64,000 nucleotides of DNA from NCBI GenBank assembly GCA_046330415.1, contig JAXLSW010000013.1, positions 1 through 64,000 on the forward strand. The letters are read 5' to 3'. The position numbers and the translations under genes were made by a program. This DNA comes from RHKX01 sp046330415 (GTDB taxonomy: Bacteria; Actinomycetota; Thermoleophilia; Solirubrobacterales; 70-9). Under the pieces are notes generated by a model. The model saw nothing but the letters and a program-made list of their open reading frames with translations, made no database searches and had not been told where the DNA came from. Below are positions 35,227 through 46,262 of this stretch, one piece after another. Numbering within the stretch: position 1 is the stretch's first letter; every line of letters starts with the position of its first letter.

Positions 35227-35601
35227 ATGTTTCGCAGGTTGATTGTGGTGCTTGCCGTCCTCGGCGTCGGCGTCGTGGCTCTCGCGCCGTCCGCGGGTGC
35301 CCGTGGGGATGGCGGCCCCGGGAAGTACAAGATCACCATCCACTACTCGGCCAAGCAGGACCGCATCTACGGCACGATCGTGTCGCCGCACCGGGACTGC
35401 TTCGACTCGCGAGTGCTGTACGTGTACTTCTGGGACGGAGACGACTGGATCGCCCAGCTCCACACCACCGACTTCCGCGGCAAGTGGAAATACGAGGGTG
35501 CGATGGGCGGCGTCAGCGAAGGCAAGTACTACGCCAAGGCACCTGACGACAAGGCGACCGGCTGCACCGCAGTCAAGTCGGAGACGATCAGGGTCCGCTG
35601 A
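35227..35601 (+). CDS. Small secreted protein of unknown function
   Basis: The 124-aa protein has a signal peptide (RRLIVVLAVLGVGVVALAPS, cut near AGA) and a beta-rich mature part (KITIHYSAKQDRIYGTIVSP, VLYVYFWDGDDW, GKYYAKAPDD) with two cysteines (RDCFDS, TGCTAV). The ATG has an AAGGAGAG site. I do not recognise the family; the pattern suggests a small extracellular beta-sandwich. Its 3' end overlaps the convergent metalloprotease gene by 14 nt. Confidence 0.7.
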   Translation: MFRRLIVVLAVLGVGVVALAPSAGARGDGGPGKYKITIHYSAKQDRIYGTIVSPHRDCFDSRVLYVYFWDGDDWIAQLHTTDFRGKWKYEGAMGGVSEGKYYAKAPDDKATGCTAVKSETIRVR

Positions 35602-37111
35602 CCAGCTTCACCCCGATCTTCTCGCTCCCCTCGGGGCCGGTCAGGGTCGCCGTCGCCTTCGCTTTGGGCTTCTGGGCCAGCGCCTTCTTCAGCGCCCTGC
35701 GCCCCTTGCCCTTGATCTTGATCGTGAGGTCCTCGTCCGCACCGGCCGGGAGGTCGAACGCAGCCTTGCCCAGCTTCGTCTTGCGGGAGAGCGCGAGCGC
35801 CAGCTCCCCCTCGCATCCGCTCGTGTCGACCGGGCACGAGAGCGAGGCGCGCGCGCTCCTCGTTCCCTTCAGCTTCAGCTTCGGTTCCAGGCCGACGGTG
35901 CCCGCCGGCAGCTCCGGCCCGGTCATCCGCACCTCGTAGCCCGTGGTCGGGCTGCCGCTGAGGACCTGCACGCTCACCGCTCCCTGCGAGAACGTCGAGA
36001 CCTGACCCGGCTCGACGCCGTAGGGCGCCTTCGTCAGCGCCGCGCAGTACCCGGGGGAGGGGCTGGGAGCGGCAGGCAGGACCCGGATCGGTGGCACCCC
36101 GTTGCCGGCACCCGTGCCGCCATTCGCGTCGACCTCGTAGATGAGGACGCCGCCGGTGTCGCACATCTCGGCGTCGAAGCCGAGGGGACCCCTTACCTCG
36201 GCGACGATCGCGGTGGAGGGGCTGGTCTGCGCGACCATCATCTTCGTGCCGCCCGCCACCGAGAGCGGGGCGATATGCGCGGTCTGCTCGCCGTGGACGC
36301 AGAGCCACTCGCTCGGCTCCAGCCACCCGATCTTCCGCTTGTGCCAGGCGCTCAGGTGCAGGCCGGGTCCGATCCACCCCATCAGGTCCCAGCTGCCCAC
36401 GTCCGGATGGGTGGAGGCGAAGTCGGGGGCCCCGTAGCGGTAGAGATCCGGGAGCCCGAAGGTGTGTCCGGTCTCGTGGGCGAGGATGTGGGAGCCGTAG
36501 TCGTCGGTGGAGTCGTGGGCGTCGTCGCCCAGCGTGGAGCCCCAGCGGATCGCGGTGCCGTCGACGTTGATCGCGCGGTCGCTCGGCGCGGAGAAGGCCG
36601 GAGAGTTGGGCAGCGCGCCACCGCTCTCGGCGCCGACCACGTAGACCGTCTGGCGGCCGGAGAAGTCGAAGCCGGAGGCGTCGGCGAGCGCGACCGCCTC
36701 CTGGATGTAGGCGCGCTGGCCCTCGAACGTGTGCGGGTCGTACTGGGAGGCGTTCTTGCTCATCCGCAGCCAGGCGTCGTCCATCTTCACGTCGAGCTGG
36801 GTGCGGCCGTAGGAGGCCTCGTTGAAGTAGGCGGTGGCCCAGTTGGTGAGGTCCGGGCCGATCGTCGTCTGGGGCGGGCTCTCGGCGCCGGCGGCGTGGT
36901 GGTCGGGGAAGTCGACGAAGATCATCGACGCCTTCAGCACCGGCCCCGGCTGGTGGTAGAAGGCGAGGTCGGTCGCGCCCTCCTGCCCGCTGCCGGTCAG
37001 CGTGCAGTCGCTTGACGACCGCGCTTGCGAGGCGGCTGGAGCGGCGAGCAGCATGAGGGCCGCGACGACTCCGGCCGACATCAAGCGCGTTATCCGGCGA
37101 CCTCCCAGCAC
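35588..37111 (-). CDS. Secreted M6-like zinc metalloprotease
   Basis: The 507-aa protein has a signal peptide (SAGVVAALMLLAAPAASQA) and an M6 (immune-inhibitor-A-like) catalytic domain: VDFPDHHAAG, YFNEASYGRTQLDV, and the zinc motif HILAHETGHTFGLPDLY (H-E-x-x-H with downstream residues), then GSWDLMGW. The last ~90 residues form a Lys-rich beta module (SCPVDTSGCEGELAL, KIKGKGRRALKKAL) that looks like a wall or surface module. The start is GTG 37111, or ATG ten codons later. It probably degrades extracellular proteins. Confidence 0.85.
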   Translation of the reverse strand: MLGGRRITRLMSAGVVAALMLLAAPAASQARSSSDCTLTGSGQEGATDLAFYHQPGPVLKASMIFVDFPDHHAAGAESPPQTTIGPDLTNWATAYFNEASYGRTQLDVKMDDAWLRMSKNASQYDPHTFEGQRAYIQEAVALADASGFDFSGRQTVYVVGAESGGALPNSPAFSAPSDRAINVDGTAIRWGSTLGDDAHDSTDDYGSHILAHETGHTFGLPDLYRYGAPDFASTHPDVGSWDLMGWIGPGLHLSAWHKRKIGWLEPSEWLCVHGEQTAHIAPLSVAGGTKMMVAQTSPSTAIVAEVRGPLGFDAEMCDTGGVLIYEVDANGGTGAGNGVPPIRVLPAAPSPSPGYCAALTKAPYGVEPGQVSTFSQGAVSVQVLSGSPTTGYEVRMTGPELPAGTVGLEPKLKLKGTRSARASLSCPVDTSGCEGELALALSRKTKLGKAAFDLPAGADEDLTIKIKGKGRRALKKALAQKPKAKATATLTGPEGSEKIGVKLVSGP

Positions 37112-37233
37112 CCTTGGTCGAGCCTAGCCCAACCCCGATCCGGGTTTCAAGCAACAGGTGCGGTTCGCCTGGCGCGACGCGCGACGGACGGTCGGCGTGC
37201 AGCGCAACCTGCGGTCGCCGAGCCGCCGCCGGC

Positions 37234-37614
37234 TCAGTCCCAGAAGTCCTCGACGCGCTCGCCGTCACCGCCCTCGGGGCGGCTGCCGCCGATGCAGATG
37301 ACGTCGAGGCCGTCGGGGCCGGCTTCGATCTGGCGGCCGACGTCGGGATCGACCCGCAGGACGTCCCACTGGGCGAGCTCGACGATCTCGTCGTCGAGCT
37401 TCATCCGCCCGGAGCCGCTGACGACGACGTAGCTCTCGTGCTGCTCGCGGTGCTTGTGGGCGAAGGGGAAGCGCTCGCCGGGAGGGAAGGTGAAGCGGCT
37501 GACGCCGAGCTCGGGCGAGTCGAGCTCCTTGCGGGAGAAGGCGGCGCGGACCGCGGACTCGCCGATGTTGCGCGCCTCGATCTCGGTGAAGTTGGCCTTG
37601 GCCCAGCTCGCCAT
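37234..37614 (-). CDS. Cupin-domain protein
   Basis: The 126-aa protein is a single cupin barrel: FPPGERFPFAHKHREQHESY with the metal-binding H-x-H-x-x-x-x-E pattern, VVVSGSGRMKLDDEIVEL, WDVLRVDPDVGRQIEAG. It may bind metal and a small ligand; no enzymatic role can be given. It is the last gene of a three-gene minus-strand run (dehydrogenase, TatA, cupin), 11 nt after tatA. Confidence 0.82.
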   Translation of the reverse strand: MASWAKANFTEIEARNIGESAVRAAFSRKELDSPELGVSRFTFPPGERFPFAHKHREQHESYVVVSGSGRMKLDDEIVELAQWDVLRVDPDVGRQIEAGPDGLDVICIGGSRPEGGDGERVEDFWD

Positions 37615-37625
37615 CGAAGTGGGCC

Positions 37626-38078
37626 TCAGCTCTCGGAGCGCGACTGCTCGTCGTCGGCCGGCGCTTCGCTCGCGGTCTCGGTGGCGGGAGCCTCGGCGGC
37701 GGGCGCGGGCGCGGGGGCGGGGGCGGCGGGCGCGGGGGCGGCGGCCTGCTGCTTCCGCTGGGACGGGGCCGGGGCGTCGAGGAAGCCCTTGAACTCCGCC
37801 CGCATGTCGCGGGCCTCGCGCATCCCCTTGCCGGCCTTGCGGCCGATGTCGGCGGCGTCGATGTGGTCGCCGACCTTGGCGCCGACCTCGCTGCTCTTGG
37901 TGCTCGCCTTGCTGGCCAGCTCCTTCGCCTTCGGGGTCGTGCGGTCGGCGAACTCGCGCGCCTTCTCGCTGCCGACCCGCGCCTGGGTCCCGGCCGAACG
38001 GCCGAGCCCCGGCAGTCGCCGGTGGAAGATCAGGAGCAGGATCACCAGGATGATCACGATCTCGAGCGGTCCGATCAT
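37626..38078 (-). CDS. tatA: TatA-like twin-arginine translocase component
   Basis: The 150-aa protein begins with one membrane helix and an amphipathic helix (PLEIVIILVILLLIFHRRLP, GLGRSAGTQARVGSEKAREF), the TatA/B layout that forms the Tat pore. The usual F-G at the helix hinge is F-H here. The C-terminal third is Ala/Pro/Glu-rich low complexity. No TatC is in the window. Other single-helix proteins could look alike, but the L-P-x-L-G-R-S match is good. Confidence 0.78.
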   Translation of the reverse strand: MIGPLEIVIILVILLLIFHRRLPGLGRSAGTQARVGSEKAREFADRTTPKAKELASKASTKSSEVGAKVGDHIDAADIGRKAGKGMREARDMRAEFKGFLDAPAPSQRKQQAAAPAPAAPAPAPAPAAEAPATETASEAPADDEQSRSES

Positions 38079-38124
38079 TGGACGAGCCTACCGAGGCGAC
38101 TCCGCGCGCTCGCGGCCGGAGCCC

Positions 38125-39057
38125 TCAGGCGACCGAGTGCGGCATCGGCTCGCCCGCCAATCCCGCCAGCAGGTTGTCGACGGCGAGCGACGCCATCGCC
38201 TCGCGCGTCGCGTGCGTGGCGGAGCCGATGTGCGGCAGCACGATCAGGTTGGGAGCGAGTAGCAGCGGGTCGTCGGCGGGCAGCGGCTCGGGGTCGGTGA
38301 CGTCGAGCCCGGCTCCCGCGATCCACCCGCGCGCCAGCGCCCGCCGCAGCTCCGGCTGATCGATGATCGGCCCGCGCGCCGTGTTGACGAGGATCGCGGT
38401 CTGCCTCATCGCCCGCAGCTCCTCCTTACCGATCAGCCCGCGCGTCTCCTCCGTCAGCGGGCAGTGGAGGCTGACGAAGTCGGAGCGCTCGAGCAGCTCA
38501 GCGAGCTCGACCCGCCCCGGGCCGGGCGAGCTGCCGTTCAGCAGCACCTCCATGCCGAAGCCCTCGGCGCGCCGCGCCACAGCCATCCCGATGGCACCGG
38601 CGCCGACGATCCCCAGCGTCGCGCCGTGGACGTCGCGACCGAGCCATCCCTCCGGCGACCAGGTGGTCCAGCGCCCGGCGCGGACGTCGGCTTCGGCGCC
38701 CGGCAGCCCGCGCGCGCAGGCGAGGATCAGGGCGAAGGCGAGGTCGGCGGTCGTCTCGGTGAGGACGCCCGGCGTGTTGCCCACCGGGATTCCGCGCTCA
38801 CGCGCCGCCGCGAGGTCGATGTTGTCGACCCCGACGGCGAAGTTGGCGATCGCGCGCAGCTCCGGACAGGCGTCGAGCAGCTCGGCGTCGACCCGGTCGG
38901 TGAGTGTGCAGAGGAGCCCCTCGGCGGCCGCCGCGCGCTCGAGCAGCACGGCGCGGTCGACGGGGCGGTCCTGCTCCCAGAGGTCGACCTCGTGCGCCTC
39001 GGCGAGGTGGGAGAGCGCCTCCCCGGGCAGCTTGCGGGTCACGAAGCAACGGGCCAC
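38125..39057 (-). CDS. D-2-hydroxyacid dehydrogenase (glyoxylate/hydroxypyruvate reductase-like)
   Basis: The 310-aa NAD(P)-dependent enzyme reduces 2-keto acids. Present are FAVGVDNIDLAAARERGIPV, the Rossmann loop GIVGAGAIGMAVARRAEGFG, and the catalytic Arg (NTARGPIIDQ), Glu (GLDVTDPEPLP) and His (LPHIGSAT). The GTG start is separated by only 20 nt from the divergent glycosyltransferase start; the sequence CCTATCAT there can serve as a -10 box in either direction. Confidence 0.92.
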   Translation of the reverse strand: MARCFVTRKLPGEALSHLAEAHEVDLWEQDRPVDRAVLLERAAAAEGLLCTLTDRVDAELLDACPELRAIANFAVGVDNIDLAAARERGIPVGNTPGVLTETTADLAFALILACARGLPGAEADVRAGRWTTWSPEGWLGRDVHGATLGIVGAGAIGMAVARRAEGFGMEVLLNGSSPGPGRVELAELLERSDFVSLHCPLTEETRGLIGKEELRAMRQTAILVNTARGPIIDQPELRRALARGWIAGAGLDVTDPEPLPADDPLLLAPNLIVLPHIGSATHATREAMASLAVDNLLAGLAGEPMPHSVA

Positions 39058-39077
39058 GCGCCTATCATCGCGCTCCC

Positions 39078-40151
39078 TTGAGCGAGGATGCCGACAGCCC
39101 CAAGGCGCCGGCGGCCGGGGCGCCGCGGCTCTCGGTCGTGATCGTCAGCTACGAGTCGGCGGACGCGCTCCGCCGTTCGCTCCCGCCGCTCGCAGGTGAG
39201 TCGGGGGAGCTCCGCCCCGGCGACGAGCTGATCGTCTGCGACAACGGCTCGAGCGACGGCACCGTGGCGCTGATCCGCGAGCTCGCACCCGGCGCGACCG
39301 TGATCGAGGCCGGCGCCAACCTCGGCTTCGCCGCGGGCTGCAACCGGGCGGCGGCCGAGGCGACCGGCGAGCTGCTCCTTCTCCTCAACCCCGACAACGT
39401 CGTCGCGCCCGGCTTCCGCGACGCGATCGAGCTGCCGCTGCTCGAGGGCCGCGACTGGGGTGCCTGGCAGGGTCTCGTCACCGACGAGGGCGGCGCCGCG
39501 ATCAACACGATGGGCAACGTCGTCCACTTCACGGGGATCTCGTGGGCGGGGGGAGCCGGGAAGCCGCGCGCGAAAGCCCCCGCCGCTCCCGCCGAGATCG
39601 CCTCCCCCTCAGGAGCCTGCCTGGCGATCCGCCGCGGGCTCTGGGAGCAGCTCGGCGGCTTCAGCGAGCCGTACTTCCTCTACCACGAGGACACCGACCT
39701 GGGCCTGCGCGTCCGCCTCGCCGGTTTCGCCAACGGGATCGAGCCGCGGGCCCTCTGCGACCACGACTACGAGTTCGACAAGGGCGCCGCGAAGTGGCGC
39801 TACCTGGAGCGCAACCGCTGGGCGACGATCGTCCGCACCTACCCGGGGAGGCTGCTCGCCGCGGTGATGCCGGCCTTGCTCGCCACCGAGCTGGCGCTGT
39901 TGCTCGTCGCCGCGGTCAGTGGTTGGCTGCCACAGAAGCTGAGGGCCTACGCGGACACGACCCGCGCGCTGCCGCGCCTGCTCCGGGAGCGGCGGACGAT
40001 CCAGGCGACCCGAGCGGTCGACGCGGCGACCTTCGCTGACGGTTGCCTCACCGCGGATCTCGACAGCGAGTACCTGGGACGAGCCGCCGACTCGCGCGTC
40101 CTCCGAGCGCTTCTCCGCGCGTACTGGCGAGCCGCGCGGACCCTTCTCTGA
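39078..40151 (+). CDS. Glycosyltransferase family 2, rhamnosyltransferase-like
   Basis: The 357-aa GT-A protein shows LSVVIVSYESADALRRSLPP, CDNGSSDGTVALIRELAPG, ANLGFAAGCNRAAAEATG, LLNPDNVVAPGF (D-x-D-like site) and YFLYHEDTDLGLRVRLAGF. This is the WbbL/rhamnosyltransferase pattern. A C-terminal membrane segment (ALLATELALLLVAAVSGW) anchors it. It probably adds a sugar to a lipid-linked glycan. The TTG start is preceded by TATCAT at 9 nt. Confidence 0.88.
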   Translation: MSEDADSPKAPAAGAPRLSVVIVSYESADALRRSLPPLAGESGELRPGDELIVCDNGSSDGTVALIRELAPGATVIEAGANLGFAAGCNRAAAEATGELLLLLNPDNVVAPGFRDAIELPLLEGRDWGAWQGLVTDEGGAAINTMGNVVHFTGISWAGGAGKPRAKAPAAPAEIASPSGACLAIRRGLWEQLGGFSEPYFLYHEDTDLGLRVRLAGFANGIEPRALCDHDYEFDKGAAKWRYLERNRWATIVRTYPGRLLAAVMPALLATELALLLVAAVSGWLPQKLRAYADTTRALPRLLRERRTIQATRAVDAATFADGCLTADLDSEYLGRAADSRVLRALLRAYWRAARTLL

Positions 40152-40203
40152 CCCGGCTCAGCCGCGCCGGACGCCGACGTGGGGCATGCAGCCGGGCATG
40201 CCC

Positions 40204-40878
40204 TCAGCCTCCCCTGCTCGCAAACGCGTTTCCCATCGCCAGGCAATCGGTGCCCACCTGAGAATCCGTCGTCACCAGCACGAGGTCAGCGGTGACGACC
40301 GCGCCGTCGGAGCTGCGGCGGAATGTGAGGTGGTCGTCGATATGGCTGTTTGCGGCCATCGAGATCACGCTGGCGTTGCTCGCCGTGCCCTCGTTCAGCA
40401 CGTTGGGCAGGCTGCTGAAGCTGCGTCCCTCCTCCGCGAAGAACCCGTTCACGTTGGTGCGGGAGATCGTGGCGGAGCCCCCAGCCCCGCAGTCAAGAGC
40501 GACGGAGAGACCGTTGGCCGAGTAGAGCGGCGTTGCGACCGTGCCCGCGGGAACCCTGGCGCTGATCGGCATCACCTCGGACTTGACCTGAAGCGAGGCC
40601 TCATCGATGTCGGCGCCGCTCAGCGAGTCGTCCGTCACGTCGGCGCCCGACAACGATCCGTCGGCGACATCCACGCCCGTGAGCGACCCGTCCTTCACGT
40701 CGGTCCCGGTCGCGCTGCCGTCCTTCAGGTCCTTCGTCGAGACCTGACCGTTCTTGATCTGCTTCGACCTGACGGAGTTCTTCGGCAGCTGCGTCGCGGC
40801 GTAGGCGCCGGTGCCGAGCGCGACGAAGAGGGCGAGCAGCGCGATCAGGGTCGCGGGCGACGGCAGTGGTCGGCGCAC
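40204..40878 (-). CDS. Secreted/anchored repeat protein, 'LPKNSV' type
   Basis: The 224-aa protein has an N-terminal hydrophobic segment (ATLIALLALFVALGTGAYAA) followed by TQLPKNSVRSKQIKNGQV, a start I associate with many Thermoleophilia proteins. Residues about 55-95 are four to five 10-residue repeats of the form (V/L)xDGSL(T/S)G(V/A)D, which may fold as a small beta-helix. The C-terminal ~120 residues are a beta-rich domain with two cysteines. Probably an extracellular protein; function unknown. The GTG has a GGAGG site. Confidence 0.75.
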   Translation of the reverse strand: MRRPLPSPATLIALLALFVALGTGAYAATQLPKNSVRSKQIKNGQVSTKDLKDGSATGTDVKDGSLTGVDVADGSLSGADVTDDSLSGADIDEASLQVKSEVMPISARVPAGTVATPLYSANGLSVALDCGAGGSATISRTNVNGFFAEEGRSFSSLPNVLNEGTASNASVISMAANSHIDDHLTFRRSSDGAVVTADLVLVTTDSQVGTDCLAMGNAFASRGG

Positions 40879-40986
40879 GGGGTTTCCTCCGGTTCCCAGC
40901 TCCGGAACGAGCTGACGCCGAGGACCCTACTCTCGGGTCCCCGGCGTCATCGCAGCTGCTCGGATCTGGTTGCCGCCGGTTGCGGC

Positions 40987-43284
<2,298 letters not shown>

Positions 43285-43329
43285 GGGTTTCAAGGTCCTT
43301 CCTGCTTGGGGAAACGGAAGGGTATCACC

Positions 43330-43352
43330 AATCGTTATGAGAACCAACGATT
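43330..43352. promoter_or_regulatory. Inverted repeat operator candidate between lon and the MarR gene
   Basis: AATCGTT and AACGATT are separated by 9 nt. The site lies 23 nt before the TATGCT -10 box of the MarR gene and 46 nt upstream of the lon start codon, so a MarR dimer bound here could repress itself and affect lon. Confidence 0.55.
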
Positions 43353-43374
43353 ATGAATTCGCCCGATCGCCGGG

Positions 43375-43380
43375 TATGCT
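43375..43380 (+). promoter_or_regulatory. -10 box (TATGCT) of the MarR gene
   Basis: It lies 6 nt before the ATG at 43387, fitting a leaderless transcript. Confidence 0.5.
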
Positions 43381-43386
43381 CGGCCC

Positions 43387-43911
43387 ATGGCCTCGCGACC
43401 GCAGCGGCAGAAGCAGCTCTCCCCGTCGGGCCCGCCCGCCAGGTCGACCCCGGCGGCCTCCCCGCAGCCGAGCTGCGGCGTCCTCTTCTTCCGGATCTCC
43501 CGCGCTTCGACGGAGGGCCTCGGCGGCGCCCTATCGGAGGTCGGCCTGCGAGCGCCGGAGTACGCGATCCTCCACCAGCTGTACGAGGCGGGACCGATCT
43601 CCCAGCAGGCGCTTGGGCGGGCGCTGCGGATCCACGCCAGCAACCTCGTCGCCCTGATCGACGAGCTCGAGGCCGACGGCTCCGTCATCCGCGGGCGCGA
43701 TCCCGAGGACCGGCGCCGCTACCTGCTCGAGCTCACCGACGACGGCCTGCGCCGCCTCGCCAAGGCCGAGACCGTCGCCAGGAGCGCCGAAGCCGAGATG
43801 CTCGCCCCGCTCACCGCCGCCGAGCAGGAGCGCCTGCGCAGGTACCTGACGAAGATGGCCGGGCACTCATGCGCCCCCGGCGACCGCTGCGGCAAGCCAC
43901 CGAGCCGCTGA
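43387..43911 (+). CDS. MarR-family regulator
   Basis: The 174-aa protein has a winged helix typical of MarR: RAPEYAILHQLYEAGPISQQ, ALGRALRIHASNLVALIDEL and the wing GRDPEDRRRYLLELTDDGLR. The N-terminal ~30 residues are Pro/Ser-rich, and a Cys pair sits at the C-terminus (SCAPGDRC), plus one cysteine at PSCGVLF, which might sense oxidants. It is divergent from lon, with a good palindrome in between. Confidence 0.9.
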   Translation: MASRPQRQKQLSPSGPPARSTPAASPQPSCGVLFFRISRASTEGLGGALSEVGLRAPEYAILHQLYEAGPISQQALGRALRIHASNLVALIDELEADGSVIRGRDPEDRRRYLLELTDDGLRRLAKAETVARSAEAEMLAPLTAAEQERLRRYLTKMAGHSCAPGDRCGKPPSR

Positions 43912-44015
43912 CGCTTCACGCAACGGCGCCCCGCTCCACCGCTGGCGAGCGGTGGATGCCAAGCGCACGCACGGGTTTACCAGCGCCCCCGCGCCGGTCC
44001 AACAGCGCCCCCGCG

Positions 44016-44063
44016 CCGAACGTACGTCGTTGGGCGCTATGGGGACCCATTCCGTACGTTCGG
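44016..44063. terminator. Inverted repeat between convergent MarR and DUF2304 genes
   Basis: Perfect 11-bp arms (CCGAACGTACG / CGTACGTTCGG) enclose 26 nt. Just before it a 16-bp sequence (CAGCGCCCCCGCGCCG) occurs twice with a 22-nt period. No gene is seen in 43912-44128. Confidence 0.45.
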
Positions 44064-44128
44064 TGGAGCGGCGAGCGGACTGCAGCTCGCCGGGCTTGCC
44101 CTCCGGCCGCTGGTCCTGCGACCGCCGA

Positions 44129-44623
44129 TCAGCCCGTGGGTTCGCCCTCGCCGGGCGGCGCGCCTTCCGCCACCCCCGCCGGGACCGTCGGCGTGTCGCC
44201 GTTCGCGTCCGGGATGACCAACCCGCTCTTGCGGATCCGCCGTTGCTCCCGGTCCATCCGGGCGACCTCCTGGGCGAGGATCTTCGTCTCCTCGCTGAGC
44301 CGCGAGAACGAGACCGAGAAGTTGAGCAGGAGGCCGAAGATGACCGCGAGGCCGAGCAGGAACAGCGCGTTCGGCGGCGACTGGATGCCGACCAGGTCGG
44401 CGATGAACTCGAGGCCGCCGTTCCAGACCGCGAGCACGACCAGGAAGGCGGCGGCGAACATCCAAAGCAGCGCGTAGCGCTCGACCAACCGCCGCCGCCG
44501 GACCAGTTCGACGACGAGGGCGAGCAGCAGCACCGTGACGATCACGGCGATGATCTGCGCCTTGCCGGAGAGCTTCGACTGCTCGATCGCGACCGGCAGG
44601 GCGGCGCCGAGCAGGGCGCTCAC
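44129..44623 (-). CDS. DUF2304 membrane protein
   Basis: The 164-aa protein has three hydrophobic segments (QIIAVIVTVLLLALVVELVR, YALLWMFAAAFLVVLAVWNG, LFLLGLAVIFGLLLNFSVSF) and a cytoplasmic helix (SRLSEETKILAQEVARMDRE), the DUF2304 layout. Such proteins are usually next to a DPM-like glycosyltransferase, as here: the upstream glycosyltransferase gene overlaps it by 4 nt (ATGA). It may help anchor or present the polyprenyl-linked sugar product (inference). Confidence 0.88.
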   Translation of the reverse strand: MSALLGAALPVAIEQSKLSGKAQIIAVIVTVLLLALVVELVRRRRLVERYALLWMFAAAFLVVLAVWNGGLEFIADLVGIQSPPNALFLLGLAVIFGLLLNFSVSFSRLSEETKILAQEVARMDREQRRIRKSGLVIPDANGDTPTVPAGVAEGAPPGEGEPTG

Positions 44624-45438
44624 GCCGGGCCGCCTTCCTCGCTCGGCCCGGTCGCGGTGGCGGCGCTCGGGGTGACCGCCTCGAACTCGCCGGTCTCGGG
44701 CGGCCGGCCGTCGAGCGGCGTCGGCCGGCGGCGCAGCAGGCCGACGAACAGCGCCAGCATCACCTTCGCCATGTAGTAGGCGGCGCGCGGGTAGTCGATC
44801 GAGCTGCGCCCGAAGCCGCGCGCGTTCATCCGCACCTGCACCTCGTGGATGCGGAGCCGGTGGTGGTGGAGCATCAGGATCGCCTCGACCTCGGGGTAGT
44901 CGTGCGGGTAGTCGCGGGCGAACAGCTCGATGCCCTTGCGGTTGGTCATCCGGAAGCCCGAGGTCGGGTCGGTGATCCGCTGGCGCACCAGCAGCGTCAG
45001 GAGGATCGCGAAGATCAGGTTGCCGACCCGGCGGCCGATCGGGACCTTGTAGCCGGGGTCGCCGCGGAAACGGGTGCCGTAGACCATGTCGGCGTCGTCG
45101 CCGGTGCGCAGCTTCTCGAGCATCTCGGGGATGTACTCGGGCTTGTGCTGGCCGTCGCCGTCGACCTGGACGGCGACGTCGTAGCCGTTGCGCAGCGCGA
45201 ACTTGTAGCCCGACTGCATCGCGCCGCCGATCCCGAGGTTGAACGGGTGGCGGATCACGATCGCGCCGTGCGACTCGGCGACCGCGACGGTGTTGTCAAC
45301 CGAACCGTCATCGATGACGACGACGTCGAAGCCGGGGGCCTGGCGCTTGATGTCGCGGACCACGCGGCCGACCATGCCCTCCTCGTTGAGGGCCGGGACG
45401 ATCGCGAGGAGCTTCAGCTTTCGGGTGTCTTCCGGCAT
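44620..45438 (-). CDS. Glycosyltransferase family 2 (polyprenyl-phosphate mannose/glucose synthase-like)
   Basis: The 272-aa GT-A protein resembles dolichyl-phosphate sugar synthases: LLAIVPALNEEGMVGRVVRD, VVVIDDGSVDNTVAVAESHG, HPFNLGIGGAMQSGYKFALR, VQVDGDGQHKPEY (D-G-D) and TDPTSGFRMTNRKGIELFA. One C-terminal hydrophobic segment (YYMAKVMLALFVGLL) is present. With the DUF2304 protein it probably makes or uses a polyprenyl-phosphate sugar. An in-frame extension upstream was rejected because similarity begins at MPEDTRKLKLLAI. Confidence 0.9.
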   Translation of the reverse strand: MPEDTRKLKLLAIVPALNEEGMVGRVVRDIKRQAPGFDVVVIDDGSVDNTVAVAESHGAIVIRHPFNLGIGGAMQSGYKFALRNGYDVAVQVDGDGQHKPEYIPEMLEKLRTGDDADMVYGTRFRGDPGYKVPIGRRVGNLIFAILLTLLVRQRITDPTSGFRMTNRKGIELFARDYPHDYPEVEAILMLHHHRLRIHEVQVRMNARGFGRSSIDYPRAAYYMAKVMLALFVGLLRRRPTPLDGRPPETGEFEAVTPSAATATGPSEEGGPA

Positions 45439-45537
45439 CGGCAGGGACGGCCCACGAGCGCACCGAACGCCGCGGGGACGGGCATCGAGGGTAGCGGGGG
45501 AGGGCGGATCTGGCGAGTGATCTAGCTTCCCTGGGAC

Positions 45538-46242
45538 GTGGCTCCCCGCGCCGGCACCGACGACTCGCTTGCCGCGCTCGAGCGCGAGGTGCACGGCTGC
45601 CGAGCCTGCCCGCGCCTGGTCGAGTGGCGCGAGAGCGTCGCCGCCGACCCGCCGCGGCGCTACCGCGGCGAGCGTTACTGGGCGCGGCCGATCTCCGGCT
45701 TCGGCGACCCGGGCGCTCGCATCATTGTGGTCGGCCTTGCGCCCGCCGCCCACGGCGCCAACCGCACCGGCCGGGTCTTCACCGGCGACCGCTCGGCCGA
45801 CTGGCTGTACGCGGCGATGCACCGGGCCGGCTACGCCAACCAACCGACCAGCGTCAGCGCCGACGACGGCCTGCGGCTCAGCGACGCCTGGGTGACCGCG
45901 GTCGTCCGCTGCGCGCCGCCCGCGAACAAGCCGACGCCGCCCGAGCGCGACAACTGCCTGCCCTACCTGGTCCGCGAGTTGCAGTTGCTCGAGCGCGCGC
46001 GGGTGCTGGTCGCGCTCGGCGCCTTCGCCTGGGACGGCTGCCTGCGGGCGCTGCGCGCCGGTGGCGCCGAGATCCCGCGCCCGAAGCCGCGGTTCGGCCA
46101 CGGCGCCGAGGCGGAGATCGGCGAGTTCGTCGTGCTCGGCTGCTTCCACCCGAGCCAGCAGAACACGTTCACCGGCAAGCTGACCGAGGCGATGATCGAC
46201 GACGTCCTCGCCCGCGCCCGTGAACTCAGCCCCCGGGCGTAA
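45538..46242 (+). CDS. Uracil-DNA glycosylase, family 5 (UdgB-like)
   Basis: The 234-aa protein removes uracil and some deaminated bases from DNA. The active-site segment GLAPAAHGANRTGRVFTGD is the family 5 form (A where other families have catalytic D/N), and the second motif is FHPSQQNTFTG. Cysteines CRACPRL, RCAPP and others can hold the 4Fe-4S cluster typical of families 4 and 5. A TAGCTT box lies 9 nt before the GTG. Confidence 0.92.
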   Translation: MAPRAGTDDSLAALEREVHGCRACPRLVEWRESVAADPPRRYRGERYWARPISGFGDPGARIIVVGLAPAAHGANRTGRVFTGDRSADWLYAAMHRAGYANQPTSVSADDGLRLSDAWVTAVVRCAPPANKPTPPERDNCLPYLVRELQLLERARVLVALGAFAWDGCLRALRAGGAEIPRPKPRFGHGAEAEIGEFVVLGCFHPSQQNTFTGKLTEAMIDDVLARARELSPRA

Positions 46243-46262
46243 GATCGGCCGCCCGCAAGACC

